Of a stretch of DNA of 39,217 bases, positions 1-8,529 are shown piece after piece. Origin of the DNA: CAYYGL01 sp964471235 (lineage in GTDB: Bacteria > Calditrichota > Calditrichia > RBG-13-44-9 > J075); contig CAYYGL010000018.1 in assembly GCA_964471235.1 (NCBI GenBank), forward strand, positions 1 through 39,217, written 5' to 3'. Both the position numbers and the translations under genes were made by a program. The notes under the pieces were generated by a model, which saw nothing but the letters and a program-made list of their open reading frames with translations, made no database searches and was not told the DNA's origin. How positions within the stretch are numbered: position 1 is the stretch's first letter; every line of letters begins with the position of its first letter.

Positions 1-109
1 GGGTGAAGAAAATACGTTTACTGGATAAGGTAAGAATGGTGATCATGAATATGACAATTCCGAAAAAAATAACAATTCCGGAAATGAAACTCATCCGTTT
101 ATAATTCAT
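1..109 (-). CDS. MlaD/MCE-family lipid-binding protein, N-terminal fragment
   Basis: Partial gene running off the left edge; about 36 residues are visible. It starts with ATG at 109, overlapping the last 11 bases of the ATPase gene, with AGG about eight bases upstream. The visible protein begins MNYKRMSF, followed by one long hydrophobic stretch (about residues 8-24), the layout of the single N-terminal anchor of MlaD/MCE proteins. Known for the family: the periplasmic MCE domain forms a hexameric lipid channel on the MlaE-MlaF transporter. The MCE domain itself lies outside the window, so the call rests on position as third gene after a permease and an ATPase of the MlaE/MlaF type, plus the membrane anchor. 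ATG at 94 is an alternative start. Confidence 0.6.
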   Translation of the reverse strand, partial: MNYKRMSFISGIVIFFGIVIFMITILTLSSKRIFFT

Positions 110-830
110 GTAGCAGACCTCCGTTATATAATTGATCCAGTATTTCCGGGGTAATCTCTTCTTTTTTGCCAACAAAACGAATTTTGCCGTCTTTTAGCAA
201 CGCCACCCGATCGGAAACCGCATACATCAACTCAATATCATGAGTCACAATAACCGAGGTGGCGGAGATTTCATTTTTCAGCATCAGAATAAGTTCACTG
301 ACCTTCTCGGCATTGGTTTTATCCAGCCCGGTAGTGGGTTCATCATAAAACACATAGCGAGGCTGTTTGATCAATGCCCGGGCAATAGCAACTCTTTTGC
401 GCATCCCCCCGCTGAGTTCTTCCGGGAATTTATCCAGCACACTTTTCCCCAACCCCACAAACCTAAGCGCTTTTTGAACAATGGGATCAATTTCCCGGTC
501 CGTCAACCCTTTGTGCATCCGTAAATATAAACTTAAGTTTTCCCGAACATCCAGAAAATCGAACAAGGCGCTGTTCTGAAAGACAAACGCCACCGATTGC
601 CGGAATTTCACCAGTTCCATCTTGTTTAAATCCAGGATATTGATGTTGTCATAGATGATTTCCCCGGAGTCCGGTTCTAATAATCGAATCAGGGTTTTGA
701 TAAAAACCGTTTTCCCCTGGCCGCTGGGTCCCAAAATTACCACGGACTCGTTATCCCGAATGTCCAGGTCAATCCCCTTTAAAATTTGTTGGTGATCGAA
801 CCCTTTTTTGAGGTGTTTAATTCTAATCAT
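99..830 (-). CDS. mlaF: MlaF-like phospholipid ABC transporter ATPase
   Basis: A 243-residue ABC ATPase, full length for the MlaF/Ttg2A family. Visible motifs: Walker A GPSGQGKT at residues 34-41, a Q-loop region near VFQNSALFD, signature LSGGMRKR (the GGMRKR form is typical of MlaF-type ATPases), Walker B FYDEPTTGLD, and the switch histidine in VTHDIELM. It should power lipid movement between the inner membrane and the periplasmic MCE protein to maintain outer-membrane lipid asymmetry. The start codon overlaps the stop of the permease gene by four bases (ATGA) and the end overlaps the MCE gene, so the three are translationally coupled. Function is assigned by family; the direction of transport cannot be read from sequence. 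Confidence 0.9.
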   Translation of the reverse strand: MIRIKHLKKGFDHQQILKGIDLDIRDNESVVILGPSGQGKTVFIKTLIRLLEPDSGEIIYDNINILDLNKMELVKFRQSVAFVFQNSALFDFLDVRENLSLYLRMHKGLTDREIDPIVQKALRFVGLGKSVLDKFPEELSGGMRKRVAIARALIKQPRYVFYDEPTTGLDKTNAEKVSELILMLKNEISATSVIVTHDIELMYAVSDRVALLKDGKIRFVGKKEEITPEILDQLYNGGLLHEL

Positions 831-1609
831 AGCAGCAACTCTCCCAGATAATAATCCAGAATCACAATCATAATGGCGGATAAAACGACCGCACTGGTGG
901 ATGATTTACCAACACCGCGGGCGCCGCCGGAAGTTTTTAACCCGAAGTAACTGCCAATCAATGCAATAAAAACCCCAAAGGAAGCCGGTTTGATGACACT
1001 ACCCAGTAAAATTTCAAACACCTTAAAATCCATCTTCATGCCGTTAATGAAGTCGTGGGGAGAAATCCATTGGGTGATGAAGGTGGACATAAAAAAAGAA
1101 CTGAACATGGCTAAAAAATTTGCAAATAAAGTGATGACCGGCATCATAATCAAAGCGGCAACCACCCGGGGCATCACCAAAAATCCCACCGGATCCAGCG
1201 GGATGGTCTCTAAGGCATCGATTTGCTCAGTGATTTTCATGCTGCCAATTTCTGCTGCTACCGAGGCACCGATTTTGCCCGCCAATACCAATGAGAGAAT
1301 GATCGGCGAGAGCTCGATCACCGTGCTTTTGAAAATCACATTGATGGTAAAGGAACGGGGAATGATCCCCGAGGATTGATAAACCCCCTGAACGGTGGAA
1401 CCAAATCCGACAAAAATGGAGATGACGATGGCGATGGGCAGGGTGCTGATGGAAAAGTTGTATATCTGTTCGATCAATTGCCTTCGATAAAACCATAACC
1501 GGGGTATGGAAGCGATCGTCTGAAGAAAGAGAACCATTAGCTCATGTACTGAGATGAAAAAATTTATTCCTTTTTCACCCAATTGGATAAAAATATTTTT
1601 CTTTTTCAT
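827..1609 (-). CDS. mlaE: MlaE-like ABC transporter permease
   Basis: Permease of the MlaE/TrnG family (260 residues from this start), first gene of the mla-type operon. It has an amphipathic N-terminal helix followed by five or so hydrophobic segments, including the family-typical stretch around VGFGSTVQGVYQ, EIGSMKITEQIDALE (the EQxDAL coupling motif) and a C-terminal LDYYLG. I chose ATG at 1609 because AGGA sits eight bases upstream; a GTG at 1615 would add two residues but lies too close to that site. The protein should form the inner-membrane part of the lipid transporter with the ATPase and MCE protein encoded next to it. Confidence 0.9.
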   Translation of the reverse strand: MKKKNIFIQLGEKGINFFISVHELMVLFLQTIASIPRLWFYRRQLIEQIYNFSISTLPIAIVISIFVGFGSTVQGVYQSSGIIPRSFTINVIFKSTVIELSPIILSLVLAGKIGASVAAEIGSMKITEQIDALETIPLDPVGFLVMPRVVAALIMMPVITLFANFLAMFSSFFMSTFITQWISPHDFINGMKMDFKVFEILLGSVIKPASFGVFIALIGSYFGLKTSGGARGVGKSSTSAVVLSAIMIVILDYYLGELLL

Positions 1610-1661
1610 GTGCACATCCTACTTAACCTGACTTGTTCATCCCGGAGCAAAAGAGATATAA

Positions 1662-1751
1662 TTAGAAACAAGATGTTTGAAAAAATGTTCTCTTGGGTGA
1701 TGAAAGAATAAGGTTGATTCCTATTTGATGGTCTTCGAACCTCTCTCTCAT
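1662..1751 (-). CDS. possible 29-residue leader ORF upstream of mla genes
   Basis: A 29-codon reading frame beginning MRERFEDHQIG and ending QTSCF, 52 bases before the permease start. Its only strong support is an excellent Shine-Dalgarno sequence (GGGAGGA, five bases before the ATG) just downstream of a plausible promoter. It has no recognisable domain. It could be a leader peptide, a small protein or chance. The rest of the 244-base divergent gap is AT-rich. Confidence 0.25.
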   Translation of the reverse strand: MRERFEDHQIGINLILSSPKRTFFQTSCF

Positions 1752-1778
1752 CGTATCCTCCCACCCTTTTAGAAAACC

Positions 1779-1807
1779 AATTTAAATTTTTATTGCCTTA
1801 TTTTCAA
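1779..1807 (-). promoter_or_regulatory. candidate sigma-70 promoter for mla operon
   Basis: TTGAAA (1807-1802), 17-base spacer, TAAATT (1784-1779) on the minus strand, upstream of the leader ORF and mlaE. It lies about six bases from the promoter-like elements of the divergent TetR gene, so one regulator could act on both directions. Confidence 0.35.
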
Positions 1808-1812
1808 ACAAT

Positions 1813-1840
1813 TTGTTAATTAGGTTGATAGTTTTAACAT
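1813..1840 (+). promoter_or_regulatory. candidate tetR/efflux promoter with inverted repeat
   Basis: TTGTTA (1813-1818), 16-base spacer, TAACAT (1835-1840), just before the TetR start at 1854. The six-base arms TGTTAA (1814-1819) and TTAACA (1834-1839) form an inverted repeat that overlaps both promoter boxes, as an autoregulatory TetR operator would. The arms are short and the centre is not symmetric, so this is only a candidate. Confidence 0.3.
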
Positions 1841-1853
1841 ATAGGGAACAAGT

Positions 1854-2477
1854 ATGACGAAGCAAACACCCAAAGCGGAGATACCTGACAAACGACAGCA
1901 AATCCTGTGTGCTGCGCAGCGTTGTTTTGCCCGTTATGGGTTTGCCAAGACCACCCTGGATGACATTGCCGCCGGTGTGGGCATGAAAAAAGCCTCCCTT
2001 TACTATTATTACGAAAACAAGGAATCGATCTTCCGGGATGTAATCGAATACGAAAGTAGTCAACTGCTCAAACTGCTGAATGAAAGAATGGTTTCTTGTT
2101 CGTCCCCGGAAGAAAAACTACGGGTGTTTGCCCGAACCCGAATTGAATATCTTCAACAGACCATCAATCTACACGATCTATCCATCCAGGTTATTCTGGA
2201 AGTCAAACCGATTATTGACCGGCTTTTTCATAGTTTCCAGAAAACCCAGGTGGATTACTTATCGAAAATCCTTGAGGAGGGAATCCAAGAGGGTACTTTT
2301 GGACCATGTGAAGTATCCAACACCGCAACGGCAATCCTCACGGTGCTGGAAGCGGTGGTGTTAAAAGAATTCCAGGGTACCCAGGTATATTCCGCAAACG
2401 ATATCGATTATGAAAAATTACAATCTGAGATGGAAACGATCCTCGGTTTGATGATAGATGGTTTAAAAAAATCATAG
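1854..2477 (+). CDS. TetR/AcrR-family transcriptional regulator
   Basis: A 207-residue TetR-family regulator. The N-terminal helix-turn-helix is clear: RQQILCAAQRCFARYGF, then TTLDDIAAGVGMKKASLYYYY at about residues 38-58, the classical recognition-helix region ending with the Y-YY-F/Y pattern. The C-terminal half is helical and variable, as expected of a ligand-binding domain. It is the first gene of the efflux operon, 20 bases before the TolC-like gene, so its likely role is ligand-responsive repression of its own operon, and perhaps of the divergent mla genes. No ligand can be inferred. Confidence 0.88.
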   Translation: MTKQTPKAEIPDKRQQILCAAQRCFARYGFAKTTLDDIAAGVGMKKASLYYYYENKESIFRDVIEYESSQLLKLLNERMVSCSSPEEKLRVFARTRIEYLQQTINLHDLSIQVILEVKPIIDRLFHSFQKTQVDYLSKILEEGIQEGTFGPCEVSNTATAILTVLEAVVLKEFQGTQVYSANDIDYEKLQSEMETILGLMIDGLKKS

Positions 2478-2497
2478 CCATAAATTCGCAGGTGCTT

Positions 2498-3802
2498 ATG
2501 AGAAGACTATTGTTGGTGCTAACCATTCTTGTTACCGTCGTTACTCCCGGGTTTTCCCAGGAGGCGCTTCGTCTGACTCTCGATAAAGCCATTGAAATTG
2601 CTCTCAAACAAAATCAGCAAATCCATCTGGCGAAAGACCAGGAAGAGATGGCAAAGCAGCAGGTACGGGAAGCCTATTCCTCTCTTTACCCCCAGGTAGA
2701 AGGGGCGCTTAATTATACCCGGAATATCAAAAGCCCGGTATTTTTTTCGGATATTGCTCCCCAGCCGATTAAAATTGGCAGAAATAACCAATATGCCATT
2801 GGGATAACAGTGCGACAGGCGTTGTGGCTGGGTGGCAAATTGTTCACCGCCCGGGATATTGCCAAATTAGCCCTGGAGGGTGCCAAAGAGAACCTCCGCC
2901 TTTCCCGGGAAAATACCACCCTGGAAGTCACCAAAACTTTCTATTCGGTATTGTTAATGAAAGAAGTTGCCCGGGTAACCCGGGAGACATTGGAAAGCGC
3001 CCGGCTGAATTATGAAAACATCCTCAAACTTAAACGACAGGGGCTTGCTTCCGAATTCGATTCCCTGACTGCCCGGGTGCGGGTGGCAAACCTGGAACCG
3101 GAATTAATAAAAGCCCGGAGTAATGTGAAGACGGTGACCAATGCCCTGAAATTCCTGCTGAATATCCCCCTGAAGCAGTCCGTTGCCGTGGTCGGAAGTT
3201 TAACATTTAAACCGGCAGAGTTGGTGGAAGACGAAAGTGAATTCGCCCTCACGCACCGCAAGGAGTTATCCAATCTGAAAATTCAAAAGGATATTTTGGT
3301 AAAACTCAAGAAAATAGAAAAGTCCAATTACTTTCCTTCTATTTTTGCCATTGGTAACATCCAGAACCAGGGGAGCAGTGAAGATTTTGATTTTACCGAC
3401 CGGGAACGGGTGACCATTATCAATGCCGGGGTTAGTGTTTCTATTCCGATTTTTAATGGTTTTCAAACGGCTGCCCGGGTGCAACAGGCGCAAATTAAAA
3501 TCAATCAAATTAATCGCCGGATTGACTTGTTAACGAAGCAAATCCGGCTGGAAGTGGAAAACAGTCGGTTAAAACTGGAAGAAGCCCGGAAGCGGGTGGA
3601 GGCGCAGCAGCAATCGGTGCAGCAGGCAGAGAAGGCATTGCAGATTGCCAAAGTGCGCTTTCAAAACGGACTCTCCACCCAGGTGGAACTGACCAATGCC
3701 GAAACGGTGCTGGAACAAACCAAACTGGCTCAGCTCTCTGCCATTTACGATTACTTGATTGCCAAAGCGGATTATGAGAAAGCGCTGGGGATTATTCAAT
3801 AA
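2498..3802 (+). CDS. TolC-family outer-membrane efflux channel
   Basis: Outer-membrane factor of 434 residues. A signal peptide (MRRLLLVLTILVTVVTPGFSQ) is followed by two repeats of the OEP domain: LTLDKAIEIALKQNQQI at the start of the first and the long coiled-coil helices with QQSVQQAEKALQIAKVRFQNGLS near the C-terminus. I chose ATG at 2498, with AGG five bases upstream, over an in-frame GTG at 2492. The protein should form the trimeric outer-membrane duct for the adaptor and RND pump encoded downstream. The reading frame is intact and of normal length. Confidence 0.9.
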   Translation: MRRLLLVLTILVTVVTPGFSQEALRLTLDKAIEIALKQNQQIHLAKDQEEMAKQQVREAYSSLYPQVEGALNYTRNIKSPVFFSDIAPQPIKIGRNNQYAIGITVRQALWLGGKLFTARDIAKLALEGAKENLRLSRENTTLEVTKTFYSVLLMKEVARVTRETLESARLNYENILKLKRQGLASEFDSLTARVRVANLEPELIKARSNVKTVTNALKFLLNIPLKQSVAVVGSLTFKPAELVEDESEFALTHRKELSNLKIQKDILVKLKKIEKSNYFPSIFAIGNIQNQGSSEDFDFTDRERVTIINAGVSVSIPIFNGFQTAARVQQAQIKINQINRRIDLLTKQIRLEVENSRLKLEEARKRVEAQQQSVQQAEKALQIAKVRFQNGLSTQVELTNAETVLEQTKLAQLSAIYDYLIAKADYEKALGIIQ

Positions 3803-4134
3803 CGGGTGTGTTGAGAAATGTACCGAAATGGGATACCCGTGGAGCAGGAATCTCTCCGGGGAAAGGGGAATGGGTTTCCTCCAACGGAGCCACTTTTCAC
3901 GAAGTGACCACGTGGTGATGGGTGGCGGTATTTCCCAAAGAACTGGAAAACCGGAATGACATGGAGGAAGACGCGGTCATTCCTGCCCCGACCGGGGGCG
4001 TTGCTCCGAATGCCACAACGTGACCCCGCCGGAGCAGGAATCTCAGTCTGATATAGAAAAAAGAATGCTCCTGCGGAGGAATGACAGGCGCGTGATAACA
4101 AGATTGTGAATGAAACCAACTTAAAGGAATAACA
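3803..4134. repeat. intergenic gap with dispersed repeat, copy 1
   Basis: A 332-base gap inside an operon with no gene of its own. It contains blocks that recur in the next gap (5218-5442): a cctccaacggagccac block followed by tcacgaagtgaccacg and gatgggtggcggtatttcc (about 3877-3936), gcaggaatctcagt (about 4035-4048), and ctcctgcggagg followed by atgacag (about 4069-4088). A CCCCG/CGGGG hairpin lies at 3986-3997. The pieces are rearranged rather than collinear throughout. Confidence 0.7.
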
Positions 4135-5217
4135 ATGAAAAAACGTAAAATCGGTTTGCTTACCCTCTGGGGATTAGTGCTATTCATCGGGATGGTGCTG
4201 GCATACCGGGTGTACCAGCGGCAGCATCCTGAGATTTTCAAAACCAATGAGCAGCTTCAGCAGGAATATGGGGTGCCGGTGGAAATTGCTGAAGTATCCC
4301 TCCGAAATATTGTGAACCAGGAGCAATTTACCGGCACCGTGGAAGGATATTCGGAGACCCTGGTGTTGTCGGATCTGACGCAAAAGGTATTGGAAATGCG
4401 GGTCAAGGTGGGCGACCGGGTATCGCGTGATGATACCATTGCGGTATTGGACCGCAAGAGTGTGAGCAATATGAATCTTAAGTATGACCAGACGGTAATG
4501 GCATATCGGGATGCGAAAACCGATTTCGAGCGCATCAAGAATCTTTATAAAGCCGGCGCGGTCACCAAACAAGCGTATGATAAAGCCAAACTGAAATACG
4601 AAATCAGTAAATCCAATCTGGAAGCGATTACCTCGGCGGTGTTCATTCGCTCCCCGATTGATGGGATTGTGACCGAAACCTATGTGGAGCCCGGGGATAA
4701 GGTAAACACCGGTAGACCGGTGGCAAAAGTGGTACGGTTTGACAAGGTGAAGATTAAATTGCCGGTAAGCGAAACGGAAATTGGACGAGTGAGGGTTGGG
4801 CAGAAATGCCGGGTAACCACTACTTCAATCAATCATCCTTTCAACGGTGTTGTGGATGAGGTCTCACTATCTGCCGATCCCCGCAGCCGTACGTTCGAGG
4901 TCACGGTGGTCGTAAATAACCCTGCTCTGGAATTACGTTCCGGGATGTATGCCACGGTAGCGATTCTCTTTGCAGAGAAAACAAACGTTCCGGCAATTCC
5001 CAAAGATGCTTTGGGCATCGATGATGGCAGTTACTGGGTGTATACGGTCAGTAAAACGGATTCCCTGGTCAGTAAGGAAACGATTACTCCTGGCATATTC
5101 GACGGCCAGTATTACGAAGTGCTTTCCGGTTTACATCCCGGGGAGTGGGTGGTGGTGCAGGGGCAGAACAACATTCGGGAGGAGCACCAGAAAGCACGGA
5201 TAATTACCAGAGAGTAA
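4135..5217 (+). CDS. RND efflux membrane-fusion (adaptor) protein
   Basis: A 360-residue periplasmic adaptor of the HlyD/AcrA type. An N-terminal membrane anchor (about residues 8-24) is followed by a lipoyl half-motif (VLEMRVKVGDRVSRDDTIAVLD), a helical hairpin (about 100-160, with DFERIKNLYKAGAVTKQAYD), the second lipoyl half (FIRSPIDGIVTE, then VEPGDKVNTGRPVAKV) and beta-barrel and membrane-proximal domains. AAGGA lies seven bases before the ATG. It should link the RND pump to the TolC-like channel. The absence of a lipobox suggests anchoring by the N-terminal helix. The long repeat-bearing gaps on both sides are unusual for an efflux operon. Confidence 0.9.
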   Translation: MKKRKIGLLTLWGLVLFIGMVLAYRVYQRQHPEIFKTNEQLQQEYGVPVEIAEVSLRNIVNQEQFTGTVEGYSETLVLSDLTQKVLEMRVKVGDRVSRDDTIAVLDRKSVSNMNLKYDQTVMAYRDAKTDFERIKNLYKAGAVTKQAYDKAKLKYEISKSNLEAITSAVFIRSPIDGIVTETYVEPGDKVNTGRPVAKVVRFDKVKIKLPVSETEIGRVRVGQKCRVTTTSINHPFNGVVDEVSLSADPRSRTFEVTVVVNNPALELRSGMYATVAILFAEKTNVPAIPKDALGIDDGSYWVYTVSKTDSLVSKETITPGIFDGQYYEVLSGLHPGEWVVVQGQNNIREEHQKARIITRE

Positions 5218-5442
5218 TAGAGAGAGATAACACCCGTCATTTCTGAGTATGCAGGAATCTCAGTTTGACACAGAAAAAGATTCCTCCAACGGAGCCACCT
5301 TTCACGAAGTGACCACGTTGTCACGAAGTGATCACGTTGTGATGGGTGGCGGTATTTCCTCAGAGAACAAGGAAAACCGCTACGAAGTAACTCCTGCGGA
5401 GGTATGACAGTAAGACGAAAGCTGTGTAAAAGGAGTGAATAG
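5218..5442. repeat. intergenic gap with dispersed repeat, copy 2
   Basis: A 225-base gap between adaptor and pump genes made largely of the same blocks as 3803-4134, including cctccaacggagccac (5283-5298), gatgggtggcggtatttcc (5341-5359) and ctcctgcggaggtatgacag (5392-5411). It also has a tandem 19-base duplication at 5302-5320 and 5321-5339 with one mismatch; each unit contains the small palindrome TCACgaaGTGA. Confidence 0.75.
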
Positions 5443-8400
5443 ATGAAACTTGTTGATCTTTCGGTCGAGCGTCCGGTATTGATGACCATGCTAATTTTAG
5501 CGGCGGTGGTGCTGGGAATTTACTCATTGCAGGACCTGGCGGTGGATTTACTGCCGGAGGTGGAATTCCCCATCGTCACCATTCGCACCATCTACCCCGG
5601 TGCCGGTCCCAGGGAAATCGAAACCACCGTGACCAAAGAAATTGAAGACGCTGTCAGTTCCGTTAGCGGCATTAAAACGGTGAACTCCACTTCTATCGAG
5701 GGCGTTTCGATTGTTTTTATCGAGTTTAACATTGGAACCGACATTGATGTGGCCGCCACCGATGTAAAGGATAAAATCGACCAGATCAAAATAAAGCTGC
5801 CGGAAGATGCCGAGGAGCCTACAGTGTTAAAGCTGGACCTGAACGCCCGGCCGGTGATTACCATGGCAGTCTCCGGCAATCGCCCCCTGGAAGAGGTCTA
5901 TCGAATTGTTGATGACGTGATTGCCGATGAATTGAGCCGGGTGGATGGGGTGGCATCGGTGGATATTTTGGGAGGAAAGGAGCGGGAAATTTTGGTCTCT
6001 ATCGATCCTGCCCGGCTGGATGCCTATGGCATCTCCATTATGCAGGTGATCCAGGCAATTGCCGGGGGCAACCTGGAACTGCCCGGCGGCAGGATCAAAG
6101 AGCGCCGCAAGGAATACACGGTGCGTCTTTCCGGGGAGTATGTGGATTTGGATGAAATCAAAAATATTGAAATTCCCATGGCAGGACGCCCGCCGCTGCG
6201 CTTAAAAGATGTGGCGCAGGTAATCGACACCTTTAAGGAGCAGCGGGAATTAGTGCGCCTGAACGGCGAAACGGCGGTAGGGCTTTCCATTGTCAAAAAA
6301 GCCGATGCCAATGTGGTCAAAGTTGCTCATGCCATCAAAAAACGGCTGGCATCTCTAAAAACCCAACTGCCCGAGGATATTCAGATGCGCATCATGGAAG
6401 ACAAGTCGATCTTCATCGAGTCATCCATCCGCGACCTTATCTATAACATGCTCCTGGGCGCCTTTCTGACCGGCATTCTGCTTTACCTGTTCCTGCACAG
6501 CATGCGCGGGGTGATCATCGCCGGGGTGAGCATTCCCACTTCTATCCTCGCCACCTTCAATCTGATCCGCTTCGCCGGTTTCACGATTAATTTTATGTCC
6601 CTGATGGCGCTGGCAATCAGCGTGGGAATACTGGTTACCAACGCCATCGTGGTGTTGGAGAATATCCATATCCACCTGGATAACGATATGCCCCCCCGGG
6701 AAGCCAGTAAATTCGGCACCAAGGAAATCGCCATTGCCGTGCTGGCATCTACCCTGACCAACATTGTGGTGTTTACACCCATTGCATTTATGAAAGGTCT
6801 CATCGGGCAATTTTTTAAGCAGTTCGGTTTAACGGTGACCTTTGCCACCATTTTTTCCCTGCTAACGGCGTTTACCTTAACCCCCATGCTTTCTTCCCGG
6901 TTGTTAAAAAAGGGTGAAAAGAGCGATAGCCCGCTGGCTCGCCTGGGGGAAAAATTCGAACAGCTTTACAACAATATGGCGGCTGCCTACCGTTCCGGGG
7001 TGGCGTATGTGTTAACCCATCGCCTGTTAACTATCGGGGTGGTCACCGGGTTTTTCTTGATTACTTTTATGGGGGTTGCCCGGTTGATGGGATTCGGTTT
7101 TTTCCAGGAGCCGGATCAGGGTCTCTTTCGGATTCAGGTGGAGATGCCAGCCGGCACCAACCTAAAGGAGACGAACCGGGCATTGCTGCGCATTGAAGAG
7201 ATTCTGGAGCGGCATCGATCCGATATCCGCAAAATTTATACGGTACTGGGAAAAACCACCGGCAGCGCTTTTACCGGGAGCAATGAGGGAGTGGATGTGG
7301 CGGAGATTACGGTAGACATTGGGGATAAGTCGGAGCGAGATTTTACCACCCGGGAATTTTATGAAACGCTCCGCAAGGAACTGGCGTTGGAAGTGCCGGC
7401 AGCGGATATTACCCTGCGGGAGATTACTCCTGGCGGCGGCGGGGAGGCGCCTATCCAGCTTCAGATTACCGGTATCGAACTGGAAAAGGTAGCGGAATTG
7501 GCGGAGGAAAGCGAAAAAATTCTGCGAACCTCACCGCAATTAGTGGACATTACTTCCAGTTGGGAGTCGGGCAAACCGGAAATACAAATTATCCCCCGGC
7601 GGAATTTGATTTCCCAGTACGGCTTATCGGTAGCTCAAATTGCCCTGATCATTCGCTACAGCATCGACGGCAATGTGGCGACCGAATATCGAGTGGGTGA
7701 CAAGGAGTATGACATCCGGGTACGCTTTTCCGATGCTGCTAAGAACGACCTCGGCACTTTGCGGAGAATGACCTTGTTGACGCCCCGGGGGAAGATTCCC
7801 TTATCCGAGTTGTGCGATATTCGTGAAGGTACCGGACCGACTCAGATTAACCGCAAAAACAAAAAGCGACTGGTAACCTTGACGGCTGGTATCAGTTATG
7901 GCGCTATCGGGAATGTGGTTTCAGAGCTAAAGCAAAAATTAAATAAATTGAACTGGCCCCGGGGATATGAATATTACTTTGCCGGTCAGGAGGAACGGCG
8001 GCAGGAATCCCAGGGAGAAATCGGTCGCGCACTGCTGCTGGCGATTGTGCTTACTTACATGCTCTTAGCCGCCATTCTGGAGTCGTTCGTAGACCCGATT
8101 TTGATCATGGTGACGGTGCCGCTGGCGCTCATCGGGGTCATCTTTTCCCTGGTGATGACCGCCAATCCGCTGGATATCTTTTCCATGATGGCAGTGGTGA
8201 TGTTAGTGGGGATTGTGGTCAACAACGCCATTTTGATTCTGGATTACGTACGAATTTTACGGGAGCGGGGAGAAAATTTATGGGATGCCGTGCTCACTGC
8301 CTGCCAGGTACGACTGCGCCCCATCATTATGGCAAACACCGCAGTGATTTTCGGGATGCTGCCGTTAGCGCTGGGCATTGGCAAGGGTGCAGAGATGCGG

Positions 8401-8529
8401 GCGCCCATGGCGATTGTCTCGATCGGAGGCATCATCTCTTCCACCATATTCACCCTCTTCCTGCTGCCCATGCTCTATTACTCTTACGAGAATTGGAGAA
8501 CCCGGCGGCAGGTGAAAGAGGCTGAATGA
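5443..8529 (+). CDS. RND efflux pump permease (HAE-1/AcrB type)
   Basis: A 1028-residue inner-membrane RND transporter, normal length for the family, with GGAG seven bases before the ATG. The order is typical: TM1 (about residues 11-30), a first porter/docking loop starting LLPEVEFPIVTI, TM2-6 (about 335-480), TM7 (about 525-545), a second loop, and TM8-12 (about 860-1010). It should extrude hydrophobic compounds with the adaptor and TolC-like protein. One odd point: in TM4 the proton-relay position, Asp in AcrB and normally Asp-Asn in other pumps, reads GILVTNAIVV, with Thr399 and Asn400. In TM10 the AcrB lysine position reads VVNNAIL (N927, N928), which is common in non-AcrB members. The TM11 arginine (RPIIM) is kept. 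Substrate cannot be predicted. Confidence 0.92.
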   Translation: MKLVDLSVERPVLMTMLILAAVVLGIYSLQDLAVDLLPEVEFPIVTIRTIYPGAGPREIETTVTKEIEDAVSSVSGIKTVNSTSIEGVSIVFIEFNIGTDIDVAATDVKDKIDQIKIKLPEDAEEPTVLKLDLNARPVITMAVSGNRPLEEVYRIVDDVIADELSRVDGVASVDILGGKEREILVSIDPARLDAYGISIMQVIQAIAGGNLELPGGRIKERRKEYTVRLSGEYVDLDEIKNIEIPMAGRPPLRLKDVAQVIDTFKEQRELVRLNGETAVGLSIVKKADANVVKVAHAIKKRLASLKTQLPEDIQMRIMEDKSIFIESSIRDLIYNMLLGAFLTGILLYLFLHSMRGVIIAGVSIPTSILATFNLIRFAGFTINFMSLMALAISVGILVTNAIVVLENIHIHLDNDMPPREASKFGTKEIAIAVLASTLTNIVVFTPIAFMKGLIGQFFKQFGLTVTFATIFSLLTAFTLTPMLSSRLLKKGEKSDSPLARLGEKFEQLYNNMAAAYRSGVAYVLTHRLLTIGVVTGFFLITFMGVARLMGFGFFQEPDQGLFRIQVEMPAGTNLKETNRALLRIEEILERHRSDIRKIYTVLGKTTGSAFTGSNEGVDVAEITVDIGDKSERDFTTREFYETLRKELALEVPAADITLREITPGGGGEAPIQLQITGIELEKVAELAEESEKILRTSPQLVDITSSWESGKPEIQIIPRRNLISQYGLSVAQIALIIRYSIDGNVATEYRVGDKEYDIRVRFSDAAKNDLGTLRRMTLLTPRGKIPLSELCDIREGTGPTQINRKNKKRLVTLTAGISYGAIGNVVSELKQKLNKLNWPRGYEYYFAGQEERRQESQGEIGRALLLAIVLTYMLLAAILESFVDPILIMVTVPLALIGVIFSLVMTANPLDIFSMMAVVMLVGIVVNNAILILDYVRILRERGENLWDAVLTACQVRLRPIIMANTAVIFGMLPLALGIGKGAEMRAPMAIVSIGGIISSTIFTLFLLPMLYYSYENWRTRRQVKEAE

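Noticed and set aside
3759..4119. open frames across the repeat gap between the channel and adaptor genes
   Set aside because: They run through the dispersed repeat on both strands, lack ribosome-binding sites and have no domain features.
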